A stretch of 64,000 nucleotides of DNA, taken from positions 1 to 64,000 of the forward strand of contig JAAXZI010000041.1 in assembly GCA_012719955.1 (NCBI GenBank). Direction: 5' to 3'. The stretch's first letter is position 1; each line of letters starts with the position of its first letter. Below are positions 52,732-61,696 of this stretch, one piece after another. The notes below the pieces were generated by a model that saw only the letters and a program-made list of their open reading frames with translations, did not search any database and had not been told where the DNA came from. The stretch comes from Phycisphaerae bacterium. GTDB lineage: Bacteria > Planctomycetota > Phycisphaerae > UBA1845 > PWPN01. Both the position numbers and the translations under genes were made by a program.

Positions 52732-53583
52732 TCACCCCTCGACCACCATGTTGTCTATCAAGCGCGTATTCCCGATCCGCACCGCCAGCGCGATCAGGCA
52801 GCGCCCCTCCACCACCGCTTTGGGCCTGAGATCGTCGGCATCCACGATTTCAATGTAATCAATGCCGCAAGGCCCGGCCGCGTCGATCTGCCTGCGCATT
52901 TCCCGCACCAGGCTCTCGACGTCGCGCTGCCCGGCCCGCACTTGGGCCTCGGCCCAACGCAGTGCCGCCGAAAGGCTGAGCGCCTGGGCCCGCTCACCGG
53001 CCGAGAGATAGCTGTTCCGGCTGGATATGGCCAAGCCGTCCGGCTCGCGCACCGTCGGACAGACCACGATCTCCACCGGCATGCACAAGTCGCGGACCAT
53101 GCGACGGATAACCGCCGCCTGCTGGGCGTCCTTCTGGCCGAAAAAGGCGACATCCGGCTGCACGATGTTGAACAGCTTGGTCACCACCGTGGTCACGCCG
53201 TTGAAGTGCCCGGGCCGATGAGCACCACACAGCCCCTCGGTCAGACGCGAAACCGTCACCGTCGTGACGGAATCGGGCGGATACATTTCCGCAACGGACG
53301 GGCAGAATGCGGCTCCCACCCCCTCTTCCCGGCAAGCGGCCAGATCCGCCTCCAGCGGGCGCGGATAGCGCTCAAAATCCTCTCCCGGTCCAAACTGCGT
53401 GGGGTTCACAAAGATGGACACTATCACTTCATCACAGGCCGCCCGCGCCGCCCGCATCAGCGAGCGGTGCCCCTCATGCAGCGCCCCCATGGTCGGCACA
53501 AACCCGATCCGCCGCCCGGCCTTGCGCGCCTCCCCCACGTATTTGCGAACCTGTTCGATCGTCTCTAACTTGTTCATTTTCAA
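52732..53583 (-). CDS. panC: Pantothenate synthetase
   Basis: GFVPTMGALHEGHRSLMRAA, VNPTQFGPGEDFERYPR, FGQKDAQQAAVIRRMVRDL, RNSYLSAGER. Confidence 0.97.
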   Translation of the reverse strand: MKMNKLETIEQVRKYVGEARKAGRRIGFVPTMGALHEGHRSLMRAARAACDEVIVSIFVNPTQFGPGEDFERYPRPLEADLAACREEGVGAAFCPSVAEMYPPDSVTTVTVSRLTEGLCGAHRPGHFNGVTTVVTKLFNIVQPDVAFFGQKDAQQAAVIRRMVRDLCMPVEIVVCPTVREPDGLAISSRNSYLSAGERAQALSLSAALRWAEAQVRAGQRDVESLVREMRRQIDAAGPCGIDYIEIVDADDLRPKAVVEGRCLIALAVRIGNTRLIDNMVVEG

Positions 53584-53793
53584 TAACCTGCGTCAAATTG
53601 AAGCCACAGGATCCGTCCCCGCTCTTCGTTTGCGGTCTTCTACGTCCGATAAAGCCAATCCTCGGGGCCACTGCGCTGCGGCTCCAGCAGCCTCATCCAG
53701 GATTGACAGCCTGACCGATAAACCCCTAAGCTTCAAGGGCCGCGATCTACCTTTGACCACTAACCCGATCGCCCGCTGGGGTGTCTATATCCT

Positions 53794-54414
53794 ATGACGA
53801 GACCAGAGCGGCCGCTTTTCACAGAGGACACCGGCCAACGGGACGCCGCTTGGGTGCGCGCCGCCGTGGCTGGTGATACTCAGGCGTTCGGTCGCCTTGT
53901 GGAGGCATACCAGCGCCCGGCCGTCTCGAAAGCCTATCGGCTGCTGGGCAACAGTGAGGATGCCGCTGAGGTCGTGCAGGAAGCATTTCTGCGGGCCTAT
54001 CGGGCTCTCCAGCGCCTCAACGAACCCAGCCGCTTTGGTCCCTGGCTGATGCGGATCGTCAGCAATCTCTCGCTGAACGCCCGGCGATCGCGCAAATCGG
54101 CCAGCATGTTGACGCTTGAAGAGGAACGTGGAACTGAGAAACTGACCAGCGGCGAGGGGGAGCCGGTGGTTGCCGCTTTTGGACCTGAACTCGAGGCCCA
54201 GGGGCGCGAACTGCAGCAGGCCCTGGACGCGGCCCTGCAGACGCTACCCGAGAAGCAGCGCCTTTCCCTGGTGCTCTTCACCATCGAGGGATGGGCCCAA
54301 AAGGACATCGCCGAGTTCCTCGAGTGCAGTGTGGAGAACGTGAAATGGAATGTGTTCCAGGCCCGCAAACGGCTCCGCGAGCAGCTTGGCGGGCTGTTGG
54401 AAGACGAAGAGTGA
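53794..54414 (+). CDS. ECF-type RNA polymerase sigma factor
   Basis: Region 2 AYRLLGNSEDAAEVVQEAFLRAYRAL; region 4 LPEKQRLSLVLFTIEGWAQKDIAEFLECSVENVKWNVFQARKRLREQL. Confidence 0.95.
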   Translation: MTRPERPLFTEDTGQRDAAWVRAAVAGDTQAFGRLVEAYQRPAVSKAYRLLGNSEDAAEVVQEAFLRAYRALQRLNEPSRFGPWLMRIVSNLSLNARRSRKSASMLTLEEERGTEKLTSGEGEPVVAAFGPELEAQGRELQQALDAALQTLPEKQRLSLVLFTIEGWAQKDIAEFLECSVENVKWNVFQARKRLREQLGGLLEDEE

Positions 54415-54527
54415 GCATCGCATTCAGGAACGTGGCACCGGCGTCCGGCCGGTGATGGGGACGGGCGTTTCGCCCGTCGTGGGTCGAGCCAGTGAAGGCT
54501 CATGCCTGAAAGCGTGAGGGCATTACG

Positions 54528-55166
54528 ATGAACCGGCCTCTGAACGAACAAGACGAATTCCTGTTGAGCCGGCTACTGGATAACGATCTGTCGCCGGAAG
54601 AGGCCGCTTCGCTGCGCACGCGAATGGAGCGCGAAGCCGATCTGCGCAATGCTTACCAGGAGATGAGCCGGATCGATTCTCTGCTGGCGGCCCGCCGAGC
54701 CGACCAGCCCCGGATTGATTGGTCTCACTTCCATCAGCAGGTCATGGACCAGGTTGAGGCCCAGGCCGCCAGCGGACGTACCATCCGGCTGGCGGATTTC
54801 CTGCGCGTGGCTCTACCTCTGGCCGCCGCGGCCTCCATCGCCCTCGTGGTATGGTTCTGGCCGCGCGGAACGGAATTCGCCCCCGGGGACGGCTTGCCCG
54901 CACCCCGGATCGTGCAGCATTCTGACGAGGCGCTGCCGACTCTGGCTGACGGGCGGCCGCACGATTCGGAACTCGTGATTCAGTTCCATCGCCCGGAGAT
55001 GCCCGAGACCGAGGAGGCCATCCGTATCACCTACGCCCGGTCCGACAGCCTCTACGAGGAATATCGGGCCATGGATGAACGGAATCGACGCCGCGAATCC
55101 GGACGGATTCTGCTGGCCAGCAACGTACGTCTGGATGAGCCGATTCAACAGGGCCTGTTTGACTGA
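54528..55166 (+). CDS. Anti-sigma-factor-like membrane protein
   Basis: Zf-HC2-like region without Cys (LLSRLLDNDLSPEEAASLRTRMEREADLRNAYQEM), one TM, downstream of the sigma gene. Confidence 0.65.
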   Translation: MNRPLNEQDEFLLSRLLDNDLSPEEAASLRTRMEREADLRNAYQEMSRIDSLLAARRADQPRIDWSHFHQQVMDQVEAQAASGRTIRLADFLRVALPLAAAASIALVVWFWPRGTEFAPGDGLPAPRIVQHSDEALPTLADGRPHDSELVIQFHRPEMPETEEAIRITYARSDSLYEEYRAMDERNRRRESGRILLASNVRLDEPIQQGLFD

Positions 55167-55218
55167 GGCCTGATCGCCGGTGAGAGGACCGGGCCGTCAG
55201 CCTGGTCGGGAGTTTTAC

Positions 55219-56517
55219 ATGCCGTCCAATCCTGTGATCCGCTGCCTGCCCGTGGGAATTGTCGCCATTTTCGCGATTTTGACCGGCACAATCGTTGCCC
55301 AGGTTGTGCCGGCTTCGCGTACGCCCGAGAATCCAGCACCCGAGCCGCCACATCCGGGGCAAGTTCTTTTCGGTTCGCCTCAACCCGCACCCAAGCCCGC
55401 TCCCATCGCCCGACAACACGATGAAGACGCCAGAATGGAGGGATTGATCGCCGCGGCACTCGATCAGAAGACCGACCTTAACATCAAGGACAAGCCCATC
55501 CTGGAAGCGTTCGAAATGCTCGCAGAGCAGACCGGCGTCCAGATCGAGGTCGAGGCCGGTACCGTTGGGCTGTTGCCTTATGACGCCGGCACCAGGGTGT
55601 CGGCCAGCATCAAGGGGCGGCCGCTGCGCGAGAGCCTCATCGCGCTGCTCCGGCCCATCGGCCTGCAGTTTGACGTGGAGAACCGGCGCGTGGTCATCCG
55701 GCCTACCCCCCCGCTGCGCCGTTGCGTAGAGCGAGTCACCTGGAAGGAGCTGGCCCTCCTGGAACGGCTCTCCACCACGCCCTGGAATGACGAGCTGGCC
55801 GAATCCCTCAAATTCCAGTTTCAGGACTCGCCCGTGACGTCCGCCTCGGTGAACCGCGATACCCTGTTGCGTCTGGCGCGCAACGTCGGTCAGGGCACGG
55901 CCGCCGAAGTCCTCGAACAGGCCACCGACCAGTTCGGCTGGACTTGGCGTCCGAAGGGCGATCTGATCATCGTCCTGCCCAAAACCCGGCAGATCGAGCA
56001 GCAGTTGCAGAAGCGCATCTCCGTCGATTACACCCGGACCAGCCTGGAGGATGCCCTCCTCGATCTGGCCACCAAGGCCCACGTTGCCTTGCGTTACGAA
56101 CCCGGCACGCTGGCTTCGCTGTCCCCCTTCATCGCCGAGCGCTTCAGCCTCTCCGTCGAGAACATGCCCATCCGCCAAGTACTGGAGCTCATGGCCGGGC
56201 AGACCGGTTTGGCTTACTACATCGAGCAGGATGGCGTCCGCATCACCGCCAACCCGTTGAGTTCCGCGGGGTCCGCGCAGGCGGGTGCCGACGATACCGC
56301 CAAGATCGCCGACGCCATCGTGCGTTCGCGTTACACCAACTCGGTGGTCGGTCAGATCCTGCTGCCGGCCGCCAAGAACAAGCCCCAGATCGCGTTCTTC
56401 ATTCGTGAGAACGATTTGTCGCCTGAGATGAACGAGCAACGCAAGGCGCTGCTCCGCGATTTTGCCGGCCAGTCGGTGCAGGCCAGCCTCCAGGCCATGA
56501 CCCAACCCCACGACTGA
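55219..56517 (+). CDS. Exported protein with two STN/secretin-N-like repeats
   Basis: LNIKDKPILEAFEMLAEQTGVQIEVEAG and VDYTRTSLEDALLDLATKAHVALRYEPG / VENMPIRQVLELMAGQTGLAYYIEQDGVRITAN. Confidence 0.6.
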   Translation: MPSNPVIRCLPVGIVAIFAILTGTIVAQVVPASRTPENPAPEPPHPGQVLFGSPQPAPKPAPIARQHDEDARMEGLIAAALDQKTDLNIKDKPILEAFEMLAEQTGVQIEVEAGTVGLLPYDAGTRVSASIKGRPLRESLIALLRPIGLQFDVENRRVVIRPTPPLRRCVERVTWKELALLERLSTTPWNDELAESLKFQFQDSPVTSASVNRDTLLRLARNVGQGTAAEVLEQATDQFGWTWRPKGDLIIVLPKTRQIEQQLQKRISVDYTRTSLEDALLDLATKAHVALRYEPGTLASLSPFIAERFSLSVENMPIRQVLELMAGQTGLAYYIEQDGVRITANPLSSAGSAQAGADDTAKIADAIVRSRYTNSVVGQILLPAAKNKPQIAFFIRENDLSPEMNEQRKALLRDFAGQSVQASLQAMTQPHD

Positions 56518-56816
56518 GCGTCAGCCCCGCAAGAGCGTGTACCCCGCCCTTGCGCGGTGCCAGACCGCGCCGGTCGATGCCGCAACCCCATGAGCGGCCC
56601 CAGAGTCTGATTCAATGCCGGGTTATCGGAACAAATTCCGAAACAGATCGCATCCCGCCAGGAACGCCCCCGGGGCAAACCCCGTAATGTGAAGCACGGC
56701 GCGCCAGTCTCGCTCATCAGTGCGTAGTATCCACATGTACCGCACGCCTGAGAAAGCGGCGCGGAAGGGAGCACCGTACATTAACGCCAATATGTACGCG
56801 CGGGTGTTGCACACCA

Positions 56817-56845
56817 TTGACTCTGCGCAAGTTAGTGGTTACTAA
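56817..56845 (+). promoter_or_regulatory. Sigma70-like promoter upstream of the activase gene
   Basis: TTGACT - 17 nt - TACTAA. Confidence 0.35.
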
Positions 56846-56905
56846 TTACGGGTTGGGGTTCTAGGGACCACGAGAAAGGGAGCCGGCCAGCGACTCGGCC
56901 GGCGG

Positions 56906-59900
56906 GTGTTAAACGAGATGGAAGCCTATCTGGGCGTGGACGTCGGCGCGGTCGGCGTCAAGGCCGCCCTCTTCTTACGCGGCCACGATGTCGATATTTC
57001 AGGTCTCAAGCTCTTTCGCGCGCTGGGTGATGATGCCCCTCGCGCCGCCACCGGCACCAACGGCCGGGCCGGCAGCAACGGCCAGGCGTCGCGCAACGGT
57101 GACGGCAAGGCCGGCAGGCTGTTTGTGGCCGCGGCCCGTCGGACGCGCGGTCGTCCGCTGGAGGCGGTGCGCAGCCTGATCGAGGAGCTGCTCCGCGAAA
57201 TTCCCGCTGAAGCCATTGCCGGTGTGGCCCTGACCGGGTCCGGTTCGTTCCTGGCCGCCAAGGCGCTCGGCGTGCGCCGGGTGAATGACTTCCAGGCCAT
57301 CGCACGGGCCCTGGCCCGGCTGCACCCGGAGATCCGCTCGGTGTTCGAGATGGGCGGTGAGACCAGTAAATACATCCGCCTGGAACCCGATCCCTCCGGC
57401 ACGGGCCTGAACATCGTCGACTACGGCACCAACGGCGACTGTGCCGCTGGCACCGGCTCGTTTTTGGACCAGCAGGCCGGGCGGCTCAAGTACCGCGTGG
57501 AGGAAATCGGCGAGATCGTCGAAGCCGCCCAGCGGGCCGCCCAGGTGGCCGGGCGCTGCAGCGTCTTCGCCAAGAGCGACATGATCCACGCCCAGCAGAA
57601 GGGCTTCACGCCGCCGGAGGTATTAAGAGGTCTCTGCCGGGCGGTAGCCACCAATTACAAGTCGGCCGTGGTCAAGGGCCGCACGCCCAAGGCGCCCATG
57701 GCCTTCCTGGGGGGGGTCTCCGCCAACGCGGCTGTCGTCCGCGAGTTGTGCGAGGCTTTCGAGCTGGAGGAAAACGACCTCCTGGTGCCCGAAGCGGCCG
57801 ATTCCTATGCGGCCATCGGCGCGGCCTTGATGGCGGCGGAGGAAGCCAGGAAAGACAGACAACCTGTCCGCCCGGAGGCAGTTTCCCAGCCTGTCGACAA
57901 GGCGGGCACGACGCCCGCCCCCCAGCCGGCCGGATGCAGTTCCTGCACAAGCGGCTGTTCGCAGGCCTTCGATCTGACCCGCCGCTTCGCCGAACTCACC
58001 ACCGCGGCCGGGGCCGACAGTCACAATTTCCCCACATCGCCGCCGCTGGATCTCTCCAACGTGCTGCTTTTGCGCGACAAAGCCCGGCGCTACACCCTGC
58101 CCGCCGAAGGCGAGCCCGTGGATGCCTACCTGGGTCTGGACATCGGCTCCGTCGGTACCAAGCTGGTCGTCATCGACGCCGAAGGCGCGGTGATCCACGA
58201 AATCTTCACCCGCACCGAGGGCCGGCCCATCGAGGTCGTCTCGCGCAGCCTGCGCGAGCTGGAAGAGGCCATCGGCGGTCGGGTGCGCATCCGCGGCGTC
58301 GGTACCACCGGCAGCGGCCGCGAGTTGATTGGCGAACTGGTCGGGGCCGACGCCATCACCGACGAGATCACCTGTCATAAGACCGGAGCGACGTTTGTCG
58401 GCGACATGCTGCTGGGCAAGCGTCCGGACACCATCTTTGAGATCGGCGGCCAGGACAGCAAGTACATCAGCCTCGCGCCTGAGGGCGGCGGCTCCACGGA
58501 TACGGTGGTGGTCGACTTCACCATGAACGAGGCCTGTGCCGCCGGCACCGGCAGCTTCCTCGAGGAGCGCGCCGCCGAGCTGGGCGTGTCCATCAAGGGT
58601 GAGTTCTCGCAGTTTGCCCTGAGCTCCAAGGCCCCCATCAAGCTGGGCGAGCGCTGCACCGTGTTCATGGAGCGCGACGTCAACACATACATGCAGCGCG
58701 GCGCGAAGCGCGAAGACGTCATCGCCGGCCTGGCCTACTCGGTGGTGTACAACTACATCAACCGCGTGGTGCGCGGCCGGCCCATCGGCCAGTGCATCTT
58801 CTTCCAGGGCGGTACCGCCTACAACGATGCGGTCGCCGCCGCCTTCAGCAAGGTCTGCGGCAAGCAGATCATCGTTCCCCCGCACAACGCGGTGCTGGGC
58901 GCGATCGGCGCGGCCCTGGTGGCCCGGGAGAAAGTCGCCGCCACCGGCGAGGAAACCCGCTTCCGCGGCTTCGACATGAGCCAGGTGAATTACACCCTCC
59001 GAGAGTTCACCTGCAAGGCCTGCGGCAACAACTGCTCGGTCCAGGAATTCAACGTCGAAGGCGAGAAGACCTACTGGGGCGACAAGTGCTCCGACCGCTA
59101 TCGCAAGCGGACCAAGACCGCCCGCCAGGCCATCATTCCCGACCTGATCACCCTGCGCCAGCAACTCCTCGCCGAGGACGACCACGGCGATCCGCCCGGC
59201 GCCACCAAGACGGTCGGAATCCCCCTGGCCATGTACACCCTGGACCTGCTACCCCTCTGGCGGCGGTTCTTCCGCGACTGCGGCTTTGCGGTGGTGACGT
59301 CCACGCCCACCGACCGGCGCATCGTGCGGGCCGGGCAGGACAGCATCGTGGCTGAGCCGTGCTTCCCGATTATCGTGGCCCACGGCCACATCGCCGACCT
59401 GGTGGCCCGGGGAGTGGACTACCTCTTCATTCCCAACGTCCTCTCGCAAGCCACGAAGTTCATGCAGAATGAGAGCCACGTCTGCCCCTGGGGTCAGACG
59501 CTGCCTTTCGTGACCCGCCAGGCGCCGGCCTTCAGCGGCTGGAAAGATCGCATTCTCTGTCCCACGATTCGCTTCCGCGAAGGCCCCAAGGCCGTCTGCA
59601 AGGCCCTGGTGGACATGGTTGTTCCCCTGGGCGTGAGTCCCAAGGTGGCCCGCCGGGCCTACGAGGCGGCCCAGGCGGCCCAGGACCGCTTCAAACAGCA
59701 GTATGAGCAGGCCGGCCGCGAGGCCGTCGAGATGCTCCAGCGCACCGGCGAGCCGGGCATGGTGCTGGTCGGCCGCCCCTACAACATCCACGACACCGGC
59801 GTGAATCTCTCGGTGGCGCGCAAGCTGCGCGACTACTACGGCGTGAACGTCATCCCCATCGACGCCCTGTCGCTGGCCGACATCGATGTGCGCGACGTGA

Positions 59901-60238
59901 ACAACAACATGTTCTGGGACTACGGGCGGAAGATTCTCGCGGCCGGCAAGGTGGTGAGCCAGTATCCGAACCTGCACATCATCTACATCACCAATTTCAA
60001 GTGCGGGCCGGATTCGTTCGTGAAGGGCTTCCTGGGGCTGGCCAGCGGCAAGCCCTTCCTGGCGCTGCAGTTCGACGGGCATTCCAACGATGCAGGCATG
60101 ATGACGCGGTGTGAAGCATACCTGGACAGCAAGGGAATCCTGCGATGGTGGCGACAACCCAAGAGCAAACCGACAGGCGAAGTCTCAAGGGCCGGACAAT
60201 CTATATCCCCCAAATGGCCTACGCGGGCGCGCGCCTAG
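56906..60238 (+). CDS. Acyl-CoA dehydratase activase with duplicated ASKHA domains and a DUF2229-like C-terminus
   Basis: YLGVDVGAVGVKAAL and YLGLDIGSVGTKLVVIDAEGAVI; FEMGGETSKYIRLE and FEIGGQDSKYISL; CAAGTGSFLDQQAGRL and CAAGTGSFLEERAAEL; C-terminal VGRPYNIHDTGVNLSVARKLRDYYGVNVIP. Confidence 0.9.
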   Translation: MLNEMEAYLGVDVGAVGVKAALFLRGHDVDISGLKLFRALGDDAPRAATGTNGRAGSNGQASRNGDGKAGRLFVAAARRTRGRPLEAVRSLIEELLREIPAEAIAGVALTGSGSFLAAKALGVRRVNDFQAIARALARLHPEIRSVFEMGGETSKYIRLEPDPSGTGLNIVDYGTNGDCAAGTGSFLDQQAGRLKYRVEEIGEIVEAAQRAAQVAGRCSVFAKSDMIHAQQKGFTPPEVLRGLCRAVATNYKSAVVKGRTPKAPMAFLGGVSANAAVVRELCEAFELEENDLLVPEAADSYAAIGAALMAAEEARKDRQPVRPEAVSQPVDKAGTTPAPQPAGCSSCTSGCSQAFDLTRRFAELTTAAGADSHNFPTSPPLDLSNVLLLRDKARRYTLPAEGEPVDAYLGLDIGSVGTKLVVIDAEGAVIHEIFTRTEGRPIEVVSRSLRELEEAIGGRVRIRGVGTTGSGRELIGELVGADAITDEITCHKTGATFVGDMLLGKRPDTIFEIGGQDSKYISLAPEGGGSTDTVVVDFTMNEACAAGTGSFLEERAAELGVSIKGEFSQFALSSKAPIKLGERCTVFMERDVNTYMQRGAKREDVIAGLAYSVVYNYINRVVRGRPIGQCIFFQGGTAYNDAVAAAFSKVCGKQIIVPPHNAVLGAIGAALVAREKVAATGEETRFRGFDMSQVNYTLREFTCKACGNNCSVQEFNVEGEKTYWGDKCSDRYRKRTKTARQAIIPDLITLRQQLLAEDDHGDPPGATKTVGIPLAMYTLDLLPLWRRFFRDCGFAVVTSTPTDRRIVRAGQDSIVAEPCFPIIVAHGHIADLVARGVDYLFIPNVLSQATKFMQNESHVCPWGQTLPFVTRQAPAFSGWKDRILCPTIRFREGPKAVCKALVDMVVPLGVSPKVARRAYEAAQAAQDRFKQQYEQAGREAVEMLQRTGEPGMVLVGRPYNIHDTGVNLSVARKLRDYYGVNVIPIDALSLADIDVRDVNNNMFWDYGRKILAAGKVVSQYPNLHIIYITNFKCGPDSFVKGFLGLASGKPFLALQFDGHSNDAGMMTRCEAYLDSKGILRWWRQPKSKPTGEVSRAGQSISPKWPTRARA

Positions 60239-61440
60239 TCGCGGCCGTCTTCCGCTCCTACGGGATTGACGCACGCCCCGCGCCTGACTCCGACGCCCGG
60301 ACGCTCGAGCTGGGCGGCCAGTTCGCCAGCGGCGAGGAGTGCCTCCCGCACAAGGTCACACTGGGCGACTTCCTCAAGGTGTGCCAGTCGCCGGGGTTCG
60401 ACCCCGCCAAGGCGGCCTTCTTCATGCCCACCGCCCACGGCCCCTGCCGTTTCGGCCAGTACGCCCCCTACCTGCGACGCGTCCTGAATGAGATCGGCTG
60501 CGGCGAGGCCCTGGTGCTCGCGCCGACCAGCCGGAACGGCTACGAAGAGGTCGGCATCAGCGGCAACGACATTCTTCGCCTGGGCTGGCTTGCGGTGGTG
60601 GTCGGCGACCTGGCCTTGCGTTTCCTGCTCAAGACCCGCCCGTACGAGTTGAACGCCGGCGACGCCGATGCGGCCTTCGATGCCACTGTCACAGACTGCG
60701 AACGCATCTTCGAGAAGCCCGGCCTGTCCGTGAACGAACGCCTTCGGCAACTGGTCACGGCCATGGAGCGGATGCGCGACCGCTTCCGCCGGATCCCGGC
60801 CCGGTATACGAAAGACCGCCCGCTGATCGGCCTGGTCGGCGAGATCTTCTGTCGCCTGAACACCTTCAGCAACAACGACATCGCCCGGCGCATTGAACAG
60901 CAGGGCGGGGAATGCTGGATCTCCGACATCGCCGAGTGGGTCTGGTACGTGCACCGCTTTCAGCAGTACACCGTCCGCCGCACGCAGGGGCCGGTCAACG
61001 GCACCACCCTCAAGCTGGTCATCAAGACGCATATTCAGCGTAAATACGAGCACGCCCTCACAGCCCCCGTAGAGGAGGATCTCAAGGGCTACGAGGAGCC
61101 CCACGACGTACGCGAGGTGCTGGAACTCTCCCGGCCCTACCTGCCCTGGGAAGGCTCCCTGGGCGAGATGGTGCTCAGCGTGGGCAAGGCCATTTACCTG
61201 CACGGCAAGGGCGCGGACGGCATCATCGACATCAGCCCCTTCACCTGCATGAACGGGATCATCTGCGAGGCGGTCTATCCGGCGGTGAGCGCCGCCCATG
61301 ACAACATCCCCATTCGCATCCTCTACTTTGACGGGATCGGGGCCAATGTCGATCGCGACGTGGAGATCTTCCTCGACCTGGCCCGGGCCTACAGCCGGCA
61401 GAAGAAACGGCAGCGGGTGTATCCTGATTACTTCGAGTAA
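60145..61440 (+). CDS. 2-hydroxyacyl-CoA dehydratase/activase-associated protein
   Basis: GRTIYIPQMAYAGARLVAAVFRSYGIDARPAPDSDARTLELGGQFASGEECLPHKVTLGDFLK, HGPCRFGQYAPYLRRVL, ISPFTCMNGIICEAVYPAV. Confidence 0.85.
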   Translation: MVATTQEQTDRRSLKGRTIYIPQMAYAGARLVAAVFRSYGIDARPAPDSDARTLELGGQFASGEECLPHKVTLGDFLKVCQSPGFDPAKAAFFMPTAHGPCRFGQYAPYLRRVLNEIGCGEALVLAPTSRNGYEEVGISGNDILRLGWLAVVVGDLALRFLLKTRPYELNAGDADAAFDATVTDCERIFEKPGLSVNERLRQLVTAMERMRDRFRRIPARYTKDRPLIGLVGEIFCRLNTFSNNDIARRIEQQGGECWISDIAEWVWYVHRFQQYTVRRTQGPVNGTTLKLVIKTHIQRKYEHALTAPVEEDLKGYEEPHDVREVLELSRPYLPWEGSLGEMVLSVGKAIYLHGKGADGIIDISPFTCMNGIICEAVYPAVSAAHDNIPIRILYFDGIGANVDRDVEIFLDLARAYSRQKKRQRVYPDYFE

Positions 61441-61504
61441 GATTCCCCTGATGCTGCGCGGCTCACGGAGCCGGCTTATGACTCTTGCGAAACTAAATCG
61501 GTAA

Positions 61505-61630
61505 TGGTGAGCAAGCCCGGCTAAAGCCGGCTGGGCGGGACAGAACAAGAAAAGGGCATTAAGAGCACCACGGACCACCACCTGAAGGTGGCGGCAAACA
61601 CCGGCCGGCTGAAGCCGGCCACCGCGTCCG
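61505..61630. repeat. Dispersed intergenic repeat, copy 2
   Basis: gagcaagcccggctaaagccgg...aagaaaagggcattaagagcaccacggaccaccacctgaaggtgg, then ccggccggctgaagccggcc. Confidence 0.75.
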
Positions 61631-61696
61631 CCATTACCCGATTAGCGAATCAAACGTCATAAGCCGGCCCGCGCAGTCCACTACCCGGAGGTTCTG

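Noticed and set aside
56623-56817. 64-aa minus ORF (MVCNTRAYILALMYGAPFRAAF...)
   Set aside because: No recognisable domain, lies in the intergenic region before the activase, weak coding character.
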